From positions 186,001 through 250,000 of the forward strand of contig NZ_JACHIA010000005.1 in the NCBI RefSeq assembly GCF_014202995.1: DNA of 64,000 nucleotides, written 5' to 3'. Every line of letters starts with the position of its first letter. Within the stretch, counting starts at the first letter, position 1. The notes under the pieces are model-generated. The model saw only the letters and a list, made by a program, of their open reading frames with translations, was not told where the DNA came from and did no database searches. The DNA comes from Longimicrobium terrae (GTDB lineage Bacteria > Gemmatimonadota > Gemmatimonadetes > Longimicrobiales > Longimicrobiaceae). Shown piece after piece: positions 16,259 to 25,272 of the stretch. Both the position numbers and the translations under genes were made by a program.

Positions 16259-17413
16259 GTGAGGATCGCGCACTGGGCGGACCTGCACCTGGGCTTTCGC
16301 GCGTACCACCGCGTCACGCAGCGCGGCGCCAACGTGCGCGAGGCCGACATCGCCGATGCCTTCCGCCAGACGGTGGCGCGCACCATCGAACTGCGGCCGG
16401 ACCTGGTGCTGGTGGCGGGCGACGTGTTTCACACCGTGCGCCCCTCCAACACGGCCATCGCCGAGGCGTTCCGCCAGTTCTCGTCCCTCTCCGAGCGCCT
16501 TCCCGGTGTGCCCGTGGTGATGATCGCCGGCAACCACGACTCGCCGCGCTCGGCGGACACGGGGAACATTCTGCACCTGTTCCGGGAGATCGAGGGCGTG
16601 CGCGTGGTGGCGGATGAGTGCCGCGCGCTGCACCTGCCGGACGTAAATGCCTCCATCCTCTGCCTGCCGCACGTCTCCCTTTCCGGCGGGGAGGAAACGC
16701 GCATCGAGCCGGAGCCGGGCGCGCGGCACAACCTGCTGATGCTGCACGGCACCGTGGGCGGCGACGTGGCCGAGCGCAAGCTGCGCTACGTGTCGGAATA
16801 CGGCGGCGCCATCGTTCCCGACACGGACATCGGGCCGGACCGGTGGGACTACGTGGCGCTGGGCCACTATCACATCTGCACGGACCTGGCGCCGAACATG
16901 TGGTACGCGGGCGGCATCGAGCGCACCTCCACCAACATCTGGATGGAGAAGGAAGAGAAGGGGTTCCTCCTGTACGACACGGATGCGGGCACCGCCGAGT
17001 TCCAGCCGGTGCGCACCCGCGCCATGGTGGACCTGCCCCGCCTGGACGCGCGCGGGCTTTCTCCCGCGGAGGTGGATGACGCCATTTACGCCGCTGTCAG
17101 CCGGGTGCCGGAGGGAATCCGCGGCAAGATGGTGCGCATGGTGGTGGGTGACGTGTCCCGCGCCGTCGTCCGTGAACTCAACCACCGCCGCATCCGCGAG
17201 TGGAAGGCGGAAGCCCTGCACTTTCACCTGGACGCGCGCCCGCCGGAAATCCGCCGCCGCGCGGGGAGCGCCGCGCCCGTCCGCCGCCAGACGCTGCAGG
17301 AGCAGGTGTCCGCGTTTCTGCGCACGGACTGGCAGCTGCGCGACGACCGGCTGCAGAAGGACCGGCTGGTGGAGATGGGGATGGACTACGTGGACCGCAC
17401 GGGAGAGGGCTGA
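16259..17413 (+). CDS. sbcD: DNA repair exonuclease SbcD (Mre11-like nuclease subunit)
   Basis: A 384-residue calcineurin-type phosphoesterase. Visible metal motifs are D8-L-H10, GDVFH (G54-D55), GNHD (G91-D94), and further on HGT and GHYH. These five blocks match the SbcD/Mre11 nuclease active site. SbcD pairs with SbcC to open DNA ends and process hairpins or palindromes. The gene is 3 nt upstream of sbcC and clearly in one operon. The GTG at 16259 is the only start that keeps the first metal motif near the N-terminus. Confidence 0.93.
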   Translation: MRIAHWADLHLGFRAYHRVTQRGANVREADIADAFRQTVARTIELRPDLVLVAGDVFHTVRPSNTAIAEAFRQFSSLSERLPGVPVVMIAGNHDSPRSADTGNILHLFREIEGVRVVADECRALHLPDVNASILCLPHVSLSGGEETRIEPEPGARHNLLMLHGTVGGDVAERKLRYVSEYGGAIVPDTDIGPDRWDYVALGHYHICTDLAPNMWYAGGIERTSTNIWMEKEEKGFLLYDTDAGTAEFQPVRTRAMVDLPRLDARGLSPAEVDDAIYAAVSRVPEGIRGKMVRMVVGDVSRAVVRELNHRRIREWKAEALHFHLDARPPEIRRRAGSAAPVRRQTLQEQVSAFLRTDWQLRDDRLQKDRLVEMGMDYVDRTGEG

Positions 17414-17416
17414 GCC

Positions 17417-19861
17417 ATGCGCCTGCTCGCTCTGCGGATGCGCAACTTCCGCCAGCACGCCGACACGGAAATCACCTTCCGCCCGGGTCTCACCGGCATC
17501 ATCGGCCCCAACGGCGCGGGAAAATCCACCATCCTCGAAGGGATCGCCTGGGCCATCTACGGCGCGCAGGCGGCCCGGGGGACCAACGACACCATCCGCT
17601 TCATCCGCGCGGGCGCCCGGTCGCGCGTGGAGGTCGAGCTCTCGTTCGGCCTGGGTGCACACGAGTTCCGCGTCGTCCGCACGCTGAACAGCGCGGACGT
17701 GTACCTGGACGGCGGCATCGCGCCCGTCGCGTCCACGCTGGGCGGGGCGACGGCGTACCTGCAGCAGCGCGTGGGGATGACGCGCGAGGAGTTCTTCAAC
17801 ACCTACTTCACCGGGCAGAAGGAGCTGCAGTTCCTGGCGGCCATGGGCCCCACGGACCGCGGCCGCTTCCTGAGCCAGGTGCTGGGCTACGAACGCCTTC
17901 GCCGCGCGCAGGACCTGGTCAAGGCGCGCAAGACGGAGCTGCGCGCCGAGATCAAGGGCCTTCGCGCCACCCTGGGGGACCGCGAGGGGATCGTCGCGGC
18001 GCGGCTGGGGGCGGAGCAGCGGGTGACGGACGCCATGGCCTCGCTCAAGGCCGCGAAGCTGGCGGTCGAGGACGCGGAGTCCGAGCTGAAGATGGTGCAG
18101 CCGCGCTGGGTGCAGGCGCAGGCCTCGCGCGAGCGATTCCGCGAGCTGACGCACGCCATGCAGTCCGCGGAGCGCGACCGCGAGTCCGCCCGCCGCGACC
18201 TGGACCGCGCCGCGCGGGAGCTGGAGGCGGTGTCCGCCGCGGAGGCCGAACTGGCCCCGCTGCGCGCCGGGCTCGCCGAACTGCCCTCCGTGAACGACCA
18301 GTGTTCGCGGCTGAGCGAACTCGCCCGGCAGGACGAGCGCCGCAAGGCGCTGGCGCGGCAGACGGCGGAGCTGGACGCGGAACTGGAACGTGCCCGCGAG
18401 CGGCTGGAAAAGGTGGCCACCGCGCCGGAGCTGGAGCGCCGCTACGCGGAGGAGCTGGAGCGCCTGCGCGCCGAGCGTGCCGCGGCGGAAACGGAGCTGG
18501 AGGAAAAGAAGTCCGCCTGGCTGGTGGACAAGCAGGACGCGTGGACCAAGCTCAGCGGCTACCGCGACCGCGCGGCGGAACTGCGCGAGCAGATCAAGCA
18601 GATCCAGACGCTGGGGCCGGAAGGCACCTGCCCCACCTGCGGCCGCCCCGTGGGCGCCGACTACGAGCGGCTGCTGGAGGAGCTGGAGGAGCAGTGGGGC
18701 TCGCTGGTGCAGGACGGCAAGTGGTGGGCGCGCCGCCACGAGCAGCTGGAGCCCAAGCCAGAGGACGTGGCGGAACTGGAGACGCGCGTCCGCGCGCTGT
18801 CGGAGGCGATCGACGACCGCTCCCGCAAGCACACTCGCTGCCAGAGCGCCGTCCGCGAGCGGGACGAGCTTTCCGCGGATCTCACCCAGCGCGTGGCCCG
18901 GCGCGAGGAACTGGGCGCGGAGATCCAGGCGCTTCCGTCCGGATACGACGCCGCGGAGCACCGGCAGGCGGAAAAGCGGCTGGGCGAACTGCGCGAGCTG
19001 GAAAAGCGCGCGGCCCGGCTGGATGAAACCGCCGCCCGCCGCCCGCACTGGGCCGCGGAGCAGGAAGCCGCGGGCGCCCGGCAGGCGGATGCGGTGGAGC
19101 GCGGCCGCGCCGCCGCTGCGGAGCGGGGTGCGCTGGCCTTTTCGGAGGAAGCCTTTGCCGCCACGCGCGGCGAGCACGAGCGCGCCGACGTCACCCTGCG
19201 CGGCGCCCAGCTCCACGCCGCGGACGCCAACGGCAACGTGCGCACGGCGGAAGAAGCGGTACAGGCCGCCCGCCGCGCGGAAACGGAGTTCGAGGAGCGC
19301 AGCCGGGCCGTGGAGGCGCAGGAAACGGATCTGCGCTACCACGACGAGCTGGACGCCGCGTACAGCGAACTGCGCCAGGAACTGAACGACCAGGTGCGCC
19401 CCGAACTTTCCGAGATCGCGTCCGCGTTCCTGTCGCAGTTGACGGACGGGCGCTACACGGCGATGGAGATCGACGAGGCGTACAACCTGATGGTGCTGGA
19501 CGAGGGCGAGGAAAAACCCGTCATTTCCGGCGGCGAGGAGGACATCGCCAACCTGGTCCTTCGCCTTTCGCTTTCGCAGATGATCGCCGAGCGCGCCGGG
19601 CATCCGCTTTCCCTGCTGATCCTGGACGAGGTGTTCGGCTCGCTGGACGTGGCCCGCCGCGACAACGTCGTCCAGCTTCTCCACCATCTGGAAGACCGCT
19701 TCGAGCAGGTGATCCTCATCACCCACATCGAGGGAATCCGCGAAAGCCTGGACCAGGTGCTGCGCGTGGACTACGACGAGCGCGCCGGCACCTCGCGCGT
19801 GCGCGAGGAAAACGTCACCGGCGGCGAGGAGTTCCCCGAAGCCCCCATGGCGGCGGACTGA
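17417..19861 (+). CDS. sbcC: SbcC/Rad50-like SMC-family ATPase
   Basis: An 814-residue ATPase, shorter than E. coli SbcC (about 1,050). The Walker A motif GPNGAGKST lies at 30-38, a long charged coiled coil spans about 180-680, and the zinc hook CPTCGRP sits in its middle with C405 and C408, so metal-linked dimerisation is likely. The C-terminal head has the signature ISGGEEDIANLVLRLSL, Walker B LLILDEVFGSLD (D737, E738) and the switch His in ILITH. With SbcD it forms the SbcCD repair nuclease. The short coil suggests a compact complex. Confidence 0.93.
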   Translation: MRLLALRMRNFRQHADTEITFRPGLTGIIGPNGAGKSTILEGIAWAIYGAQAARGTNDTIRFIRAGARSRVEVELSFGLGAHEFRVVRTLNSADVYLDGGIAPVASTLGGATAYLQQRVGMTREEFFNTYFTGQKELQFLAAMGPTDRGRFLSQVLGYERLRRAQDLVKARKTELRAEIKGLRATLGDREGIVAARLGAEQRVTDAMASLKAAKLAVEDAESELKMVQPRWVQAQASRERFRELTHAMQSAERDRESARRDLDRAARELEAVSAAEAELAPLRAGLAELPSVNDQCSRLSELARQDERRKALARQTAELDAELERARERLEKVATAPELERRYAEELERLRAERAAAETELEEKKSAWLVDKQDAWTKLSGYRDRAAELREQIKQIQTLGPEGTCPTCGRPVGADYERLLEELEEQWGSLVQDGKWWARRHEQLEPKPEDVAELETRVRALSEAIDDRSRKHTRCQSAVRERDELSADLTQRVARREELGAEIQALPSGYDAAEHRQAEKRLGELRELEKRAARLDETAARRPHWAAEQEAAGARQADAVERGRAAAAERGALAFSEEAFAATRGEHERADVTLRGAQLHAADANGNVRTAEEAVQAARRAETEFEERSRAVEAQETDLRYHDELDAAYSELRQELNDQVRPELSEIASAFLSQLTDGRYTAMEIDEAYNLMVLDEGEEKPVISGGEEDIANLVLRLSLSQMIAERAGHPLSLLILDEVFGSLDVARRDNVVQLLHHLEDRFEQVILITHIEGIRESLDQVLRVDYDERAGTSRVREENVTGGEEFPEAPMAAD

Positions 19862-20009
19862 CGGCGTCCGTCCACCGAAACCGCGTCGCGGGCCCGTCCA
19901 TCCTCTCCGGGGGACGAGCCCGCCGCGGAGCCCGCCCCGTCCACATGTTGACAGGGAACCGCGCGCAGCGGACATTGCGCGCCGCCCACATCCCGGAAGC
20001 CGTCCTGAA

Positions 20010-21530
20010 ATGCCGTCGTACACGCCGCCGCTTTCCGAATTCCTGCAGCTGGCCGGGGACGCCACCCTGGTGCCGGTGTCGCGGGAGTTTCTGTTCGACA
20101 CCGACACCGCGGTTTCCGCCTTTCACAAGCTGGCGCGGCCGCCGTTCGGCTTTTTGCTGGAATCCGTGGTCGGCGGCGAGCGGTGGGCGCGCTACACCAT
20201 TCTGGGAAGCGAGCCCCGTTCTGCGTGGCGGCTGCGCGGCAGCCGGGTAGACCGGTGGACGCCGGAAGGCGGATGGTCGGAACCGGTGGAAACGGCGGAC
20301 CCGCTGGGCGACTTTGATGCGCTGCTCCAGGCGCACCGCCCCGCCGAGGTGCCCGGCCTTCCGCGCTTCTGGGGGGGCGCCGTGGGCTACTTCGGCTATG
20401 ACGTGGTGCGCCTGATCGAGCGACTGCCCGACGCCCCCGCGGACGACCTGGGCCTTCCCGACGCCCTGTTCATGTTCACGGGCGCGACGCTCATCGTCGA
20501 CAACCTCTTCAACCGCGCGCGTGCCGTCATCGCGGTGGAAACCCAAGGGGTGTCACAGGATGAACTGGCGGAACGTTATCAATCCGCGACACGGGAGCTG
20601 GAGGGATTGATCGCCCGGCTGGCCGAGTCCGCGGGCCCGGAACCGCTGGCGCTGGCCAGCCCGGGCGGGGACGAGGATCCCGGCTTCGACAGCACCAGCA
20701 CCCCGGAGCGGTACCAGGAGGGCGTGCGCCGCGTGCAGGAGTACATCCGCGCGGGCGACGCCTTTCAGGTGGTGCTTTCGCAGCGGCTCACCGTGCCGCT
20801 GAGCGCCCGGCCGTTCGACCTGTACCGGGCGCTGCGCACGCTGAACCCGTCGCCGTACCTGTTCTATCTGGAACTGGACGGCATGCAGCTGATCGGCTCG
20901 TCGCCCGAGGTGATGGTGCGGCTGGAGGAAGGGACGGTCACGGTGCGCCCCATCGCCGGCACCCGCCGCCGCGGCCGCGACGACGCGCACGACGACGAAC
21001 TCGCCGCCGACCTCCTGGCCGACCCCAAGGAAGTGGCGGAGCACCTGATGCTGCTGGACCTGGGGCGCAACGACGTGGGCCGCGTAAGCCGGTGGGGCAC
21101 GGTGCGCGTGCCGCAGCGGATGGTGATTGAGAAGTACTCGCACGTGCTGCACATGGTGTCCACGGTGGAGGGTGCGCTGCGCGAGGGGTTGTCGGCAATG
21201 GACGTATTTCGCGCCTCCTTTCCCGCCGGCACCGTTTCCGGAGCGCCCAAGGTGCGGGCGATGGAGATCATCGACGAGCTTGAGCCGGTGCGCCGGGGGG
21301 CGTACGCGGGGGCGGCGGGCTACTTCGGATACGGAGGGCGCTCGATGGACACCGCCATCGCCATCCGCACGGTGGTGGCTCGCGACGGCCGGGCGCACGT
21401 GCAGGCCGGCGCCGGGATCGTGGCCGACTCGCGCCCCGCCGACGAATACGAGGAAACGCTCAACAAGGCCCGTGCGCTGCTCCGCGCCGTGCGCATGGTG
21501 GAAGCCCGCGGCGAAGACAATCCCGGCTGA
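20010..21530 (+). CDS. trpE: Anthranilate synthase component I (TrpE)
   Basis: A 506-residue chorismate-binding enzyme that makes anthranilate for tryptophan synthesis, using ammonia from the TrpG subunit. The N-terminal tryptophan-feedback motif LLES (residues 49-52) followed by a conserved Ser in GSEP argues for TrpE over PabB. The chorismate site is seen in IAGTRRRGRDDAHDDELAADL, LDLGRNDVGRV and FPAGTVSGAPKVRAMEIID. No trpG or other trp gene is in the window, so the pathway must be encoded elsewhere. There is no obvious leader peptide or Trp-codon run before the ATG. Confidence 0.92.
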   Translation: MPSYTPPLSEFLQLAGDATLVPVSREFLFDTDTAVSAFHKLARPPFGFLLESVVGGERWARYTILGSEPRSAWRLRGSRVDRWTPEGGWSEPVETADPLGDFDALLQAHRPAEVPGLPRFWGGAVGYFGYDVVRLIERLPDAPADDLGLPDALFMFTGATLIVDNLFNRARAVIAVETQGVSQDELAERYQSATRELEGLIARLAESAGPEPLALASPGGDEDPGFDSTSTPERYQEGVRRVQEYIRAGDAFQVVLSQRLTVPLSARPFDLYRALRTLNPSPYLFYLELDGMQLIGSSPEVMVRLEEGTVTVRPIAGTRRRGRDDAHDDELAADLLADPKEVAEHLMLLDLGRNDVGRVSRWGTVRVPQRMVIEKYSHVLHMVSTVEGALREGLSAMDVFRASFPAGTVSGAPKVRAMEIIDELEPVRRGAYAGAAGYFGYGGRSMDTAIAIRTVVARDGRAHVQAGAGIVADSRPADEYEETLNKARALLRAVRMVEARGEDNPG

Positions 21531-21583
21531 ATCCGGGCTCCGCGGGGAGGATGACGCGATCGTGACCGGGCGCGGAACCGCTC

Positions 21584-21612
21584 TTGACATGATCGAACGC
21601 CCGTTCTATATA
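21584..21612 (+). promoter_or_regulatory. Near-consensus sigma-70 promoter for the SusC operon
   Basis: TTGACA (21584-21589), a 17-nt spacer and TATATA (21607-21612) are an almost perfect housekeeping promoter. Predicted transcription starts near 21619, so the SusC message has a leader of about 350 nt. The leader has a T-rich run (21741-21754) preceded by a weak hairpin, and a perfect hairpin listed separately. Confidence 0.85.
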
Positions 21613-21841
21613 CCAGTCATTCCAGCCACCTGCTTGTTCGCGCCCCTGCAGTTCACGTCCCTTTTCGTATCTCATCCGTGCTGACCGCGCCTCCGGCGCG
21701 CCGATGACCAATCGCGCCTGTACGGCGTCAACGACATAGTCCGCCGCGGTTTTTCTTTTTCTGTTCACTCTGCCAGGAGGTGCGCACCGGAGCGAGCCGT
21801 TCTTTGAGGCAAAATACAGGCTGTACCCCGATCGGGCGGCG

Positions 21842-21862
21842 GGATGTTCCACCGGAACATCC
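21842..21862 (+). promoter_or_regulatory. Perfect hairpin in the SusC leader
   Basis: GGATGTTCC-ACC-GGAACATCC (21842-21862) is a perfect 9-bp inverted repeat about 110 nt upstream of the SusC start. It could be an RNA stem in the leader or an operator for a dimeric regulator acting downstream of the promoter. The inverted repeat has no counterpart in the other genes' upstream regions that I checked. Confidence 0.55.
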
Positions 21863-21970
21863 GCATGCCTGGTGCGACGGGGGGCGCATGCCGCGCCCGT
21901 TCTGCTTCGCACGGATCGGATCCAACCTCGGTGGCCCGCAGGGGGCTGCCGAACCACAGGAGGACGAGGA

Positions 21971-24900
21971 ATGAAAAACTTCCGTCGGCTCATCGCGGTC
22001 CTGATCGCGGCGGCCTTCACGCCCCTCACCGTGCTGGCGCAGGGCGCCGCGACGGTGACCGGTCGCGTGACGAACGCCCAGGGCCAGCCCGAGGCTGCGG
22101 TGCTCGTGCGCATCGAAAGCCTCAACGTCGGCGCCGCCACCGGCGCGGACGGCAACTACCGTCTCGCCATTCCGGCCGACCGCATCCGCGCCGGCCAGAG
22201 CGTCGCCATCACGGCGTCGCGCCAGGGCCTGGGAAACATCTCGCGCCAGCTCACGCTGTCGCCGGGTGCCAACCTGACCCAGAACTTCACCATGAGCACC
22301 AGCGTCATCCAGCTTGAAGAGCTGGTGGTGACCGGTGTGGCCGCCCCCACCTCGCGCGCCCGCATTCCGTTTGAAGTCGCGACGGTGAGCGCCGAGGACA
22401 TCGTCGTTCCGTCGACCTCCGCGGCCGGCGCCATCCAGGGCAAGGTCGCCGGTGCGCGCGTGGTTTCGGGCGGCGGACAGCCGGGCTCCAGCCCGTCCAT
22501 CCTGCTGCGCGGCCCCACCAGCATCAACGCCAGCGGCCGCACGCAGGACCCGCTCTACATCGTGGACGGCGTCATCCTGGGCGAAGGCAACGGCCTGGGC
22601 GACATCGACCCGCAGGACATCGAGAGCATCGAAGTCGTGAAGGGCGCCGCCGCGGCCTCGCTGTACGGCTCGCGCGCCGCCGCCGGCGTCATCCAGGTGC
22701 GCACGCGCCGCGGCCGCAACCTGTCGGGTGAGCGCACGCGCTACACCACCCGCCTCGAGGCCGGCCAGAGCGACATCGAGCACTACGTCGAGGTTGCCCA
22801 GCACCACCCCTGGCGCATGAACGCCGCCAAGACGCGCTTCGTGCGCGCGGACGGCAGCGAGTACGACTGGAGCACCCGCACCACGCAGGCGCTGGCCGGC
22901 TCCAGCCCGTACACCACCTTCCAGGTGAACCCCTGGCCGGGCACGAACTACAACCAGCTGGAGCGCTTCTTCAACCCCGGCGACTACCGCCAGGGCTATG
23001 TGGGCGTCGAAGGCGCGTCGGGCCGCACCAACTTCTTCGCGTCGGTGACGTCGCTTGACAACTCCGGCGTGGTCGTCGGCCACGACGGCTACAAGCGCAA
23101 CAGCTTCCGCCTGAACCTGGACCACGGCATCGGCGACAAGCTGCAGGTGTCGGCGAGCGGCAACTACATCCGCTCCAACCAGGACGTCATCAATGACGGG
23201 GGCGCGGGCTCGCCGTTCTACAACCTGACGTTCATCACCCCCAACATCGACCTGGCGCAGCGCGACAGCCTGGGCGAGCTGGTGGTGACCGGCGATCCGC
23301 AGAGCGCGACCGAGTACGCGAACCCGCTGTACGAGATCGAGAACCGCGAAACGACGGACACCAACAACCGGTTCCTGAGCAGCCTGCAGTTGGTGTACGC
23401 GCCGGTCAACGGCGTGTCGCTGGACGGCCAGATCAGCTATGACCGTACGGACTTCAACCGCCAGGACCTGTACCCGTACGGCTACCGCACCAAGACGCCG
23501 AGCGCGACGCTGAACCGCGGCTACCTGCAGCGCTTCAACTCGATCACGGACGCCCTGAACGGCAGCGCCACCAGCACGTTCGACAAGACGTTCGGCGACC
23601 TGCAGGCGCGCACCCAGTTCCGCTACTCGTACGAAGAGCAGAACTACGAGGACTTCGACGCGGAAGGCGCGGCCTTCGCCGCCGAGGGCGTCGAGACGCT
23701 GGAAGCCACCACGCAGAACAAGTTCGTGGACTCGCAGCGCACGTCCGCGCGTTCGGAAGGCTTCTTCAACCAGACCAACCTGTCGTTCCGCGACCGGTAC
23801 ATCCTGGACGGCCTAGTTCGCCGCGACGGCAGCTCGCTGTTCGGCGCCGACCAGCGCTGGCAGACGTACTACCGCCTGAGCGGCGCGTGGCGCGTGGCCG
23901 AGGAGCCCTGGTTCAACATGGCCGCCGTCTCGGACCTGAAGCTGCACGCCTCGCTGGGCACCGCGGGCAACCGCCCGGCCTTCTCGGCGCAGTACCAGAC
24001 CAACCGCCTGGACCGCGGCACCGTGACGCCGGACATTCAGGGCAACCCGGACCTGAAGCCGGAACGCGTCACCGAGCGCGAATTCGGCATCAACCTGGGC
24101 CTGCTGGACCGCTTCAACTTCACGGCCAACTACGCCAACTCGACCGCCGAGGACCAGCTGCTGCTGGTGCCCCTGCCGTCGGTGGCGGGCTACACCGCGC
24201 GCTGGACCAACGCCGGCACGCTGCAGAGCAACACGATCGAGCTTTCGCTGGACGCCACGCTGATGCAGCGTGAGAACTTCGGCTGGTCGGCCCGCGTGAA
24301 CTGGGACCGCACCCGCCAGGAGATCTCCGAGCTGGACGTGCCCTGCTACTCCTGGGGCAACCCGAACTACCAGAACGTCGAGAACGTCTTCTTCAACTGC
24401 GAAGGCGTGGAGCTGGGCACCTTCTTCGGCCGCAAGTGGGCCGAGTCCTGCGACGACCTGCCGGCCGCGCAGCAGAGCCAGTGCTCTTCGTTCGACGTGA
24501 ACGACGACGGCTACCTGGTCTACGTGGGCGAGGGCGGTTCCTCGACCGCCGGCGCCGGCCCCGACGGCGTGCTGGGCAACGCCGACGACAAGTGGGGAAC
24601 GCGCGGAACGGGCACCCTGTTCAACTACAACTGGGGCATTCCGTTCTCGGCGATCGGCACCGACCCGTTCTCGGGCGCGCTGACCAACTACTTCGCGCTG
24701 GGCAGCGCCCAGCCGGACTACAACTTCTCGGTGTCCAACACCGTGAACTGGGGCGGCCTGTCGCTGTACGGCCTGCTCGACGCCTCCATGGGCTTCGAGG
24801 TCTACAACCAGACCCGCCAGTGGGCCATGTTCCGCAACCGGTCGGGTGAAAACGACCAGTTCGGCAAGTCGGTCGAGGAGATGAAGCCGGTGGGCTACTA

Positions 24901-25213
24901 CAGCCTGCTGTACAACGCCGCGACCGTGAACAGCGAGTTCGTCGAGGACGCCAGCTTCGTGAAGCTGCGCGAAGTCGCGCTGCGGTACTCCTTCGGCGCC
25001 GACCGTCTGCGGGCTCTGCGGATGGGTGGTTTCAACCGCCTGACCCTGGGCGTGATCGGACGCAACCTGAAGACGTGGACTGACTACCAGGGCTACGACC
25101 CCGAAGTGGGCGTCGCGGGCAGCACGGGCGGTTCGGCGGTGATCAGCCGCTTCGATGCCTTCGGGTATCCGAACTTCCGCACTGTCAGCCTGTCGGTCGA
25201 ACTCGGATTCTGA
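21971..25213 (+). CDS. SusC/RagA-type TonB-dependent outer-membrane receptor
   Basis: A 1,080-residue receptor. The ATG at 21971 has a strong ribosome binding site (AGGAGGACGAGG) and begins a signal peptide (VLIAAAFTPLTVLAQG). Residues about 25-110 are a carboxypeptidase-regulatory-like domain (TVTGRVTNAQGQPE... DGNYRLAI). The plug follows from LEELVVTG, with GVIQVRTRRG as its end motif, then a barrel of about 800 residues ending in the typical aromatic C-terminus (SLSVELGF). It takes up a ligand with the SusD-like lipoprotein that follows. Substrate is not readable from sequence; glycan or peptide is typical. Confidence 0.93.
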   Translation: MKNFRRLIAVLIAAAFTPLTVLAQGAATVTGRVTNAQGQPEAAVLVRIESLNVGAATGADGNYRLAIPADRIRAGQSVAITASRQGLGNISRQLTLSPGANLTQNFTMSTSVIQLEELVVTGVAAPTSRARIPFEVATVSAEDIVVPSTSAAGAIQGKVAGARVVSGGGQPGSSPSILLRGPTSINASGRTQDPLYIVDGVILGEGNGLGDIDPQDIESIEVVKGAAAASLYGSRAAAGVIQVRTRRGRNLSGERTRYTTRLEAGQSDIEHYVEVAQHHPWRMNAAKTRFVRADGSEYDWSTRTTQALAGSSPYTTFQVNPWPGTNYNQLERFFNPGDYRQGYVGVEGASGRTNFFASVTSLDNSGVVVGHDGYKRNSFRLNLDHGIGDKLQVSASGNYIRSNQDVINDGGAGSPFYNLTFITPNIDLAQRDSLGELVVTGDPQSATEYANPLYEIENRETTDTNNRFLSSLQLVYAPVNGVSLDGQISYDRTDFNRQDLYPYGYRTKTPSATLNRGYLQRFNSITDALNGSATSTFDKTFGDLQARTQFRYSYEEQNYEDFDAEGAAFAAEGVETLEATTQNKFVDSQRTSARSEGFFNQTNLSFRDRYILDGLVRRDGSSLFGADQRWQTYYRLSGAWRVAEEPWFNMAAVSDLKLHASLGTAGNRPAFSAQYQTNRLDRGTVTPDIQGNPDLKPERVTEREFGINLGLLDRFNFTANYANSTAEDQLLLVPLPSVAGYTARWTNAGTLQSNTIELSLDATLMQRENFGWSARVNWDRTRQEISELDVPCYSWGNPNYQNVENVFFNCEGVELGTFFGRKWAESCDDLPAAQQSQCSSFDVNDDGYLVYVGEGGSSTAGAGPDGVLGNADDKWGTRGTGTLFNYNWGIPFSAIGTDPFSGALTNYFALGSAQPDYNFSVSNTVNWGGLSLYGLLDASMGFEVYNQTRQWAMFRNRSGENDQFGKSVEEMKPVGYYSLLYNAATVNSEFVEDASFVKLREVALRYSFGADRLRALRMGGFNRLTLGVIGRNLKTWTDYQGYDPEVGVAGSTGGSAVISRFDAFGYPNFRTVSLSVELGF

Positions 25214-25222
25214 TACCGGACG

Positions 25223-25251
25223 TGGCTCCCGCCCCACGGGGACGGGAGCCA
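25223..25251 (+). other. Intercistronic hairpin between SusC and SusD
   Basis: A 9-bp perfect outer stem (25223-25231 with 25243-25251) closes over an inner C/G-rich helix. It has no T-tail. Such hairpins often protect the upstream mRNA end or set different levels of the two proteins; it could also weakly terminate. Confidence 0.55.
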
Positions 25252-25272
25252 CCCTCACTGTGAAGGATACCA

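Noticed and set aside
16223-20107. 1,294-codon minus-strand frame opposite sbcD-sbcC
   Set aside because: A long high-GC shadow of the sbcCD coding strand with no start signal and no domain; the sense genes have clear motifs.
21619-21970. Cobalamin or other known riboswitch in the SusC leader
   Set aside because: I could not find the conserved box motifs; only hairpins are visible.
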